A stretch of 64,000 bases of DNA, from positions 16,141,208 through 16,205,207 of the forward strand of contig OX387609.1 in assembly GCA_947568835.1 (NCBI GenBank), given 5' to 3'. Position numbers and translations under genes: made by a program. Each line of letters begins with the position of its first letter. Positions within the stretch are counted from its first letter, which is position 1. The stretch comes from Protonemura montana (lineage: Eukaryota; Arthropoda; Insecta; Plecoptera; Nemouridae). Of the stretch, positions 56,740-64,000 are shown in pieces. The notes under the pieces were generated by a model. The model worked only from the letters and a program-made list of their open reading frames with translations. It ran no database searches and was not told where the DNA came from.

Positions 56740-56914
56740 TCATACTTTTCAACATTGGGTTTAGAACGCGAGATGCAGAGAACCTCCCTTCGTGCGAGAA
56801 AGATGAATTCCATCAAATAAAGTACACACTCAACGTTATGGGCAATGCGATCAGAGACTTCAAGAACTACGAGCCGGTTCCTCCGAGATCGCTTGATTAT
56901 CTTGCCATAGTCTA
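56740..56914 (+). other. Orphan exon-like open frame downstream of paralogue C
   Basis: The frame ending at TAG (56912-56914) reads TRDAENLPSCEKDEFHQIKY, then LNVMGNAIRDFKNYEPVPPR, with coding-like composition, after an AG at 56741-56742. Its phase does not fit the donor of paralogue C exon 5. It could be an alternative terminal exon with another acceptor, a fragment of an unrelated gene, or chance within the 3' UTR. Confidence 0.25.
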
Positions 56915-57106
56915 GCTTCGATCAAACCCTCAGCACCTTCCTCGGTGTACGAATTGTTTGGCTAAAAGTGGGACAACGGTGATTCCACAAAACAAGATGA
57001 ATCTTCTATGTAACTGATAACATGCTGGGCATAATATACCCAAACGTACCCACATTATATTATATATATATACATGTAACCTTTTTGAACAAGATGTTTA
57101 TTTTTA

Positions 57107-57112
57107 AATAAA
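57107..57112 (+). other. AATAAA polyadenylation signal, probably for paralogue C
   Basis: AATAAA about 800 bp after the paralogue C stop, followed by a T/G-rich stretch (CATGTTTGTTAGAATGTGAT). It is the first convincing signal downstream of the gene. Confidence 0.45.
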
Positions 57113-57182
57113 AGACATTCCATGTTTGTTAGAATGTGATCGAAGGTGAAGTTTGTGTGTTGTTACTGACTTGAAAGTATCG

Positions 57183-57609
57183 TCGTTGAGTGCAGGTTCT
57201 AGGTAGAGAAACAACGTCAATGTTACTGTCTCTTCGTGAAAGATGGCCGCCAAATGACTACCTTACCGACAAAAATGCTGAGTACCGGAACATCACGTTA
57301 AGTGGAGCCACTGTCGTATGAAATTTTAATTTCGATATTTCTCGTAGGTTACTCGCTTTTGAATATCGTTACGTGTTTATCAATCGTTGAGGTAAACATT
57401 GATGAAGATTTTTTGAGCATGAAAAGTCTCAAAAGCGAGTTAACCTACGAGAAATATAGAAATTAAATTTCACACGACAGTGGCTCCACTTAACGTGATG
57501 TTCCGGTACTCTGCATTTTTGTCGGTAAGGTAGTCATTTGGCGGCCATCTTTCACGCAGAGACTGTAACATTGACGTTGTTTCTCTACCTAGAACCTACA
57601 CTCAACGGT
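57183..57609. mobile_element. Foldback MITE, copy 5
   Basis: Complete copy with ends CGTTGAGTGCAGG and CCTACACTCAACGGT, long inverted arms, and spacer in the same orientation as copies 2 and 3. Confidence 0.87.
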
Positions 57610-57769
57610 ATTGTGTAAGCAATTGCCTCGCCTTAAAGGGGCATTTACCCTTCAAAATTAATTTTTATCATCGAATTTAATAATGGCATATGGACTATAA
57701 AAAAAACTCCTATAAAAAGTCTCGCCAATCTATCTACGAACTTCCCACGTCTCTCCCCATAGAGATTTT

Positions 57770-58105
57770 TTATGATAATTTTTAGACTCGTGTTTACTTG
57801 CTTTATCCTTAGCACTAAACGTGGGAAGTTAGTTGATAGATTGGCGAGACTGGGAGAGAAGAGAACCACCTTAGGTTGTAGATTACATTTTCTGATTTGA
57901 TGTAGGGATGTAGATGTGATTTGTTATAATTTTATGTGGTTCTTTTGTTATCGGAAAATTGTCAGGACTGCTCAAACCTATGAAGAAGTAACTAGTATAT
58001 GTTACGAAACGTCGGGAAATTTAGTAGCCCTTTACTTAGCATTCAAAACCCAGTTCAAATAGTTTTTCTTAAAACTAGTGCTAAGAAACAAAAACCATCA
58101 TAACC
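57770..58105. mobile_element. Palindromic repeat family, copy 5 (rearranged)
   Basis: The left part retains TTTTTAGACTCGTGTTTACT and TATCCTTAGCACTA. The interior GTGGTTCTTTTGTTATCGGA matches the long form at 54.1 kb inverted. The right part has GTTACGAAACGTCGGGAAAT to CATTCAAAACCCAGTTC. A local duplication of CTCTATCTACGAACTTCCCA-like sequence (57729 and, inverted, 57817) is nearby. Confidence 0.6.
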
Positions 58106-58739
58106 CGTAGTGCATTTTTGACCCCTAGCACCTAGACAATCCTCTCATCAGGTAAAATTCAAATAATTTGAGCAAAGTCCTCCATCTTTTCTCTGTGTTG
58201 AAATAATTTTGCTTAGTGATACAATGACTCGTTAAGCCACGGTAAGCAAATTACCGCAGGTATGTAATTAGCATGTTGCATATTTCCGTACAGTACCGCT
58301 CTGAGCGGCAGCGACAGCGCTCGGAAGAAAGAATCGCCAGGGAGGGGATAGACTTTTGGTGACTTTGGCCAACGGAGCGGCTGCAGGGAAAGACAGAACT
58401 CTTCAAGAGAATCGTACTCAGCCCGCAGATCGCACCGCGCGAAAAGCCAAAAATCTTAGATATTCAATTGCAGATCCATTTTTTCAGAAAATTCTTTAAA
58501 TAGGTCAATATCAATTCATACTTAAGTTACAAATCTATCGTAAAAATGAATATTGAAGGGTATTTAAATGGACCTTTAAAACACCTGCTCTTGCAAAATT
58601 GCAGTTCCTGACAGTTAGTTCCAGGCCTGACAATAGGTGGCGCTGTGAGTTAAACTTGTCAACTTGGCCGTGGGTTCAACGCGACAGGTTCCAAGTTACA
58701 ATTCTGTGATTAAAGATCGACAAATCGGGGCTCATTTCG
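58106..58739. other. Unique sequence within the kinase intron
   Basis: No exon or repeat supported. Confidence 0.45.
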
Positions 58740-58992
58740 GTGCCCTGCCCTGCCTTGCCCAACCCTGCCCTGCCCTGCCTTGCCTTGCCTTGCCTTGCCT
58801 TGCCCTGCCCTGCCCTGCCCTGCCCTGCCCTGCCTTGCCTTGCCTTGCCTTGCCTTGCCTTGCCTTGCCTTGCCCTGCCCTGCCCTGCCCTGCCCTGCCC
58901 TGCCCTGCCCTGCCCTGCCCTGCCCTGCCCTGCCATGCCCTGCCCTGCCCTGCCATGCCCTGCCCTGCCCTGCCCTGCCTTGCCTTGCCTCA
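58740..58992. repeat. Pentanucleotide repeat (TGCCC/TGCCT)n
   Basis: About 50 pentamers switching in blocks between TGCCC and TGCCT, with a few TGCCA variants. Open frames in all phases are artefacts. Confidence 0.97.
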
Positions 58993-59004
58993 CCTGGGTT
59001 ATAA

Positions 59005-61517
59005 CCCAGTAATGTAGTGGTCAATGCACGCGGGTGTACGCAGTCCACCCAGTGATGTAGTGGTCAATGCACGCGGGTGTACGCAGTCCACCCAGTGATG
59101 TAGTGGTCAATGCACGCGGGTGTACGCTGTCCACCCAGTGATGTAGTGGTCAAAGCACGCGGGTGTACGCAGTCCACCCAGTGATGTAGTGGTCAATGCA
59201 CGCGGGTGTACGCAGTCCACCCAGTGATGTAGTGGTCAATGCACGCGGGTGTACGCAGTCCACCCAGTGATGTAGTGGTCAATGCACGCGGGTGTACGCA
59301 GTCCACCCAGTGATGTAGTGGTCAATGTCGGGGGTGTACACAGTCCACCCAGTGATGTAGTGGTCAATGCACGCGGGTGTACGCAGTCCACCCAGTGATG
59401 TAGTGGTCAATGCACGTGGGTGTGCGCAGTCCACCCAGTGATGTAGTGGTCAATGCACGCGGGTGTACGCAGTCCACCCAGTGATGTAGTGGTCAATGCA
59501 CGCGGGTGTACGCAGTCCACCCAGTGATGTAGTGGTCAATGCATGTGGGTGTACGCAGTCCACCCAGTGATGTAGTGGTCAATGCACGCGGGTGTACGCA
59601 GTCCACCCAGTGATGTAGTGGTCAATGCACGCGGGTGTACGCAGTCCACCCAGTGATGTAGTGGTCAATGCACGCGGGTGTACGCAGTCCACCCAGTGAT
59701 GTAGTGGTCAATGCACGCGGGTGTATGCAGTCCACCCAGTAATGTAGTGGTCAATGCACGCGGGTGTACGCAGTCCACCCAGTGATGTAGTGGTCAATGC
59801 ACGCGGGTGTACGCAGTCCACCCAGTGATGTAGTGGTCAATGCACGCGGGTGTACGCAGTCCACCCAGTGATGTAGTGGTCAATGCACGCGGGTGTACGC
59901 AGTCTACCCAGTAATGTAGTGGTCAATGCACGCGGGTGTATGCAGTCCACCCAGTAATGTAGTGGTCAATGCACGCGGGTGTACGCAGTCCACCCAATGA
60001 TGTAGTGGTCAATGCACGCGGGTGTACGCAGCTATGTAGTAGTCAATGCACGCGGGTGTATGCAGTCCACCCAGTAATGTAGTGGTCAATGCACGCGGGT
60101 GTATGCAGTCCACCCAGTAATGTAGTGGTCAATGCACGCGGGTGTATGCAGTCCACCCAGTAATGTAGTGGTCAATGCACGTGGGTGTACGCAGTCCACC
60201 AAGTGATGTAGTGGTCAATGCACGCGGGTGTACGCAGTTTAACCAGTGATGTAGTGGTCAATGCACGCGGGTGTACGCAGTCCACCCAGTGATGTAGTGG
60301 TCAATGCACGCGGGTGTACACAGTCCACCCAGTGATGTAGTGGTCAATGCACGTGGGTGTACGCAGTCCACCCAGTGATGTAGTGGTCAATGCACGCGGG
60401 TGTATGCAGTCCACCCAGTAATGTAGTGGTCAATGCACGCGGGTGTACGCAGTCCACCCAGTGATGTAGTGGTCAATGCACGCGGGTGTACGCAGTCCAC
60501 CCAGTGATGTAGTGGTCAATGCACGCGGGTGTACGTAGTCCACCCAGTGATGTAGTGGTCAATGCACGCGGGTGTACGCAGTCCACCCAGTGATGTAGTG
60601 GTCAATGCACGCGGGTGTACGCAGTCCACCCAGTGATTTAGTGGTCAATGCACGCGGGTGTACGCAGTCCACCCAGTGATGTAGTGGTCAATGCACGCGG
60701 GTGTACGCAGACCACCCAGTGATGTAGTGGTCAAGGCACGCGGGTGTACGCAGTCCACCCAGTGATGTAGTGGTCAATGCACGCGGGTGTACGCAGTCCA
60801 CCCAGTGATGAAGTGGTCAATGCACGCGGGTGTACGCAGTCCACCCAGTAATGTAGTGGTCAATTCACGCGGGTGTACGCAGTCCACCCAGTGATGTAGT
60901 AGTCAATGCACGCGGGTGTACGCAGTCCACCCAGTGATGTAGTGGTCAATGCACGCGGGTGTACGCAGTCCACCCAGTAATGTAGTGGTCAATTCATGCG
61001 GGTGTACGCAGTCCACCCAGTGATGTAGTGGTCAATGCACGCGGGTGTACGCAGTCCACCCAGTAATGTAGTGGTCAATTCACGCGGGTGTATGCAGTCC
61101 ACCCAGTGATGTAGCGGTCAATGCACGCGGGTGTACGCAGTCCACCCAGTGATGTAGTGGTCAATGCACGCGGGTGTACGCAGTCCACCCAGTGATGTAG
61201 TGGTCAATGCACGCGGGTGTACGCAGTCCACCCAGTGATGTAGTGGTCAATGCACGTGGGTGTACGCAGTCCACCCAGTGATGTAGTGGTCAATGCACGC
61301 GGGTGTACGCAGTCCACCCAGTGATGTAGTGGTCAATGCACGCGGGTGTACGCAGTCCACCCAGTGATGTAGTGGTCAATTCACGCGGGTGTACGCAGTC
61401 CACCCAGTGATGTAGTGGTCAATGCACGTGGGTGTACGCAGTCCACCCAGTGATGTAGTGGTCAATGCACGTGGGTGTACGCAGTCCACCCAGTGATGTA
61501 GTGGTCAATGCACGCGG
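59005..61517. repeat. 43-bp satellite derived from a hAT terminus, about 58 copies
   Basis: The unit starts CAGTGATGTAGTGGTCAATG and ends with GTGTACGCAGTCCACC. It differs at essentially one base from the first 43 bp of the hAT-like element at 25058. Copies vary at few sites (CGCGGG/CGTGGG, TACGC/TATGC, AGTGA/AGTAA). One unit at about 60,031 is shortened. Confidence 0.96.
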
Positions 61518-62164
61518 ATTTCTATCTCCACTTTTATAATTTAGGGGCACGCATAAGCGCATTTTGGTTCACCAATTCACCAATTTGTACTTTTTTTTAA
61601 ATGTAACGACAGATTCCTGAGATGCAGATTTGCTGTTATAGGCAGATTTGATGTGACATTTTTTTGTCATTTTGACTTACAATAACATTGTATCTGCTAT
61701 TTGTCCCCCCTTTCCCCTTTCTTTCCCTATTTATCAATCGTAAAAATATTCCTGGAAAGCAAGTCGCAAGTTGCAACAAATATTTTGATCAAAAGAAGCA
61801 TCGCGTGGTCGCTTGATTTGAAATCTAAATTATTAATGGTGAACTCGTCTTGCCAGAATCATGTCTCGGTTGAGAAGTGCATGTAGGGAAGCAGAGAGGA
61901 AAGAAGCTTCATAACTTTGAGAAAATGCTGGATGTCTGGAAGAACATAACTTCTGCCCACACCAACCCAATCTTGCTTAAAATAGTAAACACCTCGTAAA
62001 GCTCCAACTTGAGACCGACATTGCTTCGTCCTTTTTACGATGGCAACAATTTGTAACGTTTGCAAACTATACTAAAGAATTGTACTGTTAATTTTCCAAA
62101 CAGCAATTAAACATTGTACATTAAGTATTAATAAAATTACCCGTTTAAACTCAAGACTGTCTTC
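61518..62164. other. Unique sequence after the 43-bp satellite
   Basis: No coding exon supported. It may include the remainder of the element that seeded the satellite, but no right-hand CATCACTG end is visible. Confidence 0.4.
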
Positions 62165-62945
62165 TACCCATCCAATACATGACCCAGCGCAGTGTTGCTT
62201 AACTTCGCTGATCTCACGAGGACCCGTGTCTCCAACACGCCAAACCGTTCGGTGGTCACCCATCCAATACCTGACCCAGCGCAGTGTTGCTTAACTTCGG
62301 TGATCTCACGAGGACCGGTGTTTCCAACACGCCAAACCGTTCGGTGGTCACCCATCCAATACCTGACCCAGCGCAGTGTTGCTTAACTTCGGTGATCTCA
62401 CGAGGACCGGTGTTTCCAACACGCCAAACCGTTCGGTGGTCACCCATCCAATACCTGACCCAGTGCTGTGTTGCTTAACTTCAGTGATCTCACGAGGACC
62501 GGTGTTTCCAACACGCCAAACCGTTCGGTGGTCACCCATCCAATACATGACCCTGCGCAGTGTTGCTTAACTTCGGTGATCTCACAAGGACCGGTGTTTC
62601 CAACACGCCAAACCGTTCGGTGGTCACCCATCCAATACATGACCCTGCGCAGTGTTGCTTAACTTCGGTCATCTCACGAGGACCGGTGTTTCCAACATGC
62701 CAAACCGTTCGGTGGTCACCCATCCAATACCTGACCCAGTGCAGTGTTGCTTAACTTTCATCTCTCCAACCTCTCTCCCGAACAGAACTGGTCATGTTTA
62801 TGATGGTCACCCATACAATACCTGAATCAGCGATGTGTTGCTTAATTTTCATCCCTCCAACCTCTCTCCCGAACAGAACTGGTTATGTGTATGATGGTCA
62901 CCATCCAATACCTGACCCAGCGCAGTGTTGCTTAACTTCGGTGAT
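62165..62945 (-). repeat. 5S-rRNA-like tandem array (92-bp SINE heads, then 91-bp units)
   Basis: On the minus strand: about two 91-bp head/body units (62940-62755), then about six 92-bp pure-head units, each containing TTGGAAACACCGGTCCTCGT, AAGTTAAGCAACACTGCGC and TTGGATGGGTGACC. Only the first ~85 nt of 5S rRNA are represented. Lies in the large kinase intron, about 80 bp downstream of the kinase exon at 63026 in the direction of transcription. Confidence 0.85.
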
Positions 62946-63025
62946 ACTGATCTCACGAGGACTGGTTGATAGCTCGACTCTAACAAAGCGATCTGCATGC
63001 AAGGTCTACAAAATGGCGGACTCAC

Positions 63026-63223
63026 CCGGAGTTCTCGTGGCGACCTTCAGCACAGCTGACAACGCGTCGACGCCGATGTTTCCGTCAGCGACCACCAGAC
63101 GCGCTGATGTCATCTTCTGGGCGTGCGCCGTGATGTGCGTGGGAGAGAGCAACGCGTGTGCAGACATGTCACCGACCCCCATCACGCACTCTCCCATTGC
63201 GTCGAGCACGCATGCGTAGCTGG
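63026..63223 (-). CDS. Pseudouridine kinase, internal exon upstream of the giant intron
   Basis: A 198-bp exon bounded by an AG acceptor (63225-63224) and a GTGAGT donor (63025-63020). It encodes ACVLDAMGECVMGVGDMSAH and then SARLVVADGNIGVDALSAVL, the characteristic middle of a pseudouridine kinase (substrate-binding beta-sheet and the DGN motif). It ends in phase 1 after TRTP; its last G joins TA of the exon at 32296 to give Val and the diagnostic PVWFEPTD. The splice therefore spans 30,729 bp. The N-terminal part of the kinase and any fused glycosidase lie further upstream on the minus strand, beyond the window. The two exon groups are assigned to one gene from family knowledge of the contiguous motif order. 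Confidence 0.85.
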
Positions 63224-63339
63224 CTGTTCGCTGCCCCGGCGATACCAGGAGACCACTCAGATCCTAGCGGCATAAAGGACAATCTTTGGAGCGAATCAAT
63301 GAAGCAGCAGTGTCTTCAATTTCACCAGTGGTTCATTTG

Positions 63340-64000
63340 CAGTGTTGTGACTTATCTAGATAAAATTATCTAGATAATTATCTAGATAATTTTTTTCATC
63401 TAATATCTTTATCTAGATAATATTTTGTGTCGTCATCTTTATCTTTATCTAGATAATAAATTAGTTATCTAAACGCTATGTTTAGATAAAAGATAGTAGA
63501 TAACATTTTTTGTAATTGTAAGTGAATACCTCTGAACTTTGACTGTCCAGACATAACTCAAGTCATCACAGGTCAGACTTCAATCAAGGTTCAAAAATAT
63601 ATATCTATATACATCAGAATAATGTTCGTATTTCGCGTGTCAAAAAGACAAAATCCACCGCTTCAGAACGGCCACTACTTCTGTCAAGTCTTGAGAGTAA
63701 ATGATTTGATAATGATTTGATGATCTAATGATTTGTAAATCTGGACCCTCTATGTAAGAACATCCACCTATCGGAAGTCAGGATGTAGTCCTACGGCATT
63801 GATATTCAACGTAAATACTTTCCTATATTCTAAAATCCATTTCAAATAACAAAAAAAAATCATCTATTATCTAAAGAAAATTATCTAGATAATTTATTTT
63901 ATCTATTATCTTTTAGCTAGATGATTTTTTTGAGAATCATCTATTATCTTATCTAGATAAACAAATTCCTAATTATCTTTATCTTTATCTAGATTAAAAA
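63340..64000 (+). mobile_element. Left part of a hAT-like element rich in TTATCTAGATAA
   Basis: Begins CAGTGTTGTGACTTATCTAG, a hAT-type end, and continues with clustered TTATCTAGATAA palindromes (63350-63460). A second cluster lies at 63860-64000. The unique interior between them encodes nothing recognisable. The right end is not in the window, so the target duplication cannot be checked. Confidence 0.6.

Noticed and set aside
58664..59048. Open frames of Pro/Cys/Leu/Ala or Gly/Gln/Ala repeats
   Set aside because: Translation of the TGCCC/TGCCT pentanucleotide repeat.
62190..62750. Functional 5S rRNA gene cluster
   Set aside because: Units lack the 3' third of 5S rRNA and have no T-run terminators; they continue into SINE body sequence.

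Overview
The window is animal genomic DNA, most likely from an arthropod. The support is split genes with GT-AG introns, AATAAA signals, TTAGG-type interstitial repeats, a ModSP/HP14-type clip-less serine protease, and claudin/PMP22-like four-membrane-segment proteins of the type familiar from insects and crustaceans. I cannot name the order or species from sequence alone. Exons were assembled by eye from splice sites and reading-phase continuity; phases close exactly in all multi-exon models given here.

Layout. (1) 0.35-2.56 kb, plus strand: 3' part of a modular serine protease (CCP-like domain plus S1 catalytic domain). (2) 2.6-9.9 kb: repeat land, with a 5S-rRNA-derived SINE, a LINE remnant, a 34-bp minisatellite and two blocks of a 78-bp minisatellite. 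(3) 9.9-13.2 kb, minus: four-exon gene resembling CFAP107 (ciliary microtubule inner protein), its introns stuffed with 5S-like, 60-bp and 10-bp tandem arrays. (4) 15.0-30.7 kb, minus: complete seven-exon RagA/B GTPase (308 aa). Its 9-kb fourth intron holds a 63-bp minisatellite (about 62 copies) and a TATTGCTAGG decamer satellite interrupted by a hAT-like element. (5) 31.06-32.30 kb and 63.03-63.22 kb, minus: exons of a PfkB-fold pseudouridine kinase, joined in phase across a 30.7-kb intron; its 5' exons lie beyond the window. (6) Inside that intron, on the plus strand, lie three claudin/PMP22-like paralogues (32.6-34.5, 43.2-51.1 and 53.0-56.3 kb). The second carries in its first intron an intact 4.1-kb DNA transposon with roughly 470-bp terminal inverted repeats and one 860-aa transposase-like ORF. 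(7) 58.7-61.5 kb: a pentanucleotide repeat and a 43-bp satellite whose unit matches the left end of the hAT-like element found at 25.06 kb. (8) 63.34 kb to the end: left part of another hAT-like element rich in TTATCTAGATAA.

The genes do not form one pathway. RagA/B signals amino-acid status to TORC1 at lysosomes, pseudouridine kinase acts in pseudouridine breakdown, the protease resembles an initiator of Toll/melanisation cascades, the CFAP107-like protein would serve cilia or sperm, and the claudin-like proteins would sit in membranes or septate junctions. RagA/B and the kinase are tandem on the minus strand with only about 330 bp between the kinase stop and the RagA/B start codon.

The recurrent theme is tandem amplification of the heads or ends of mobile elements: the 5S-like SINE head, a tRNA-like SINE head (only the last unit keeps a B box) and the hAT terminus have each been turned into tandem arrays.
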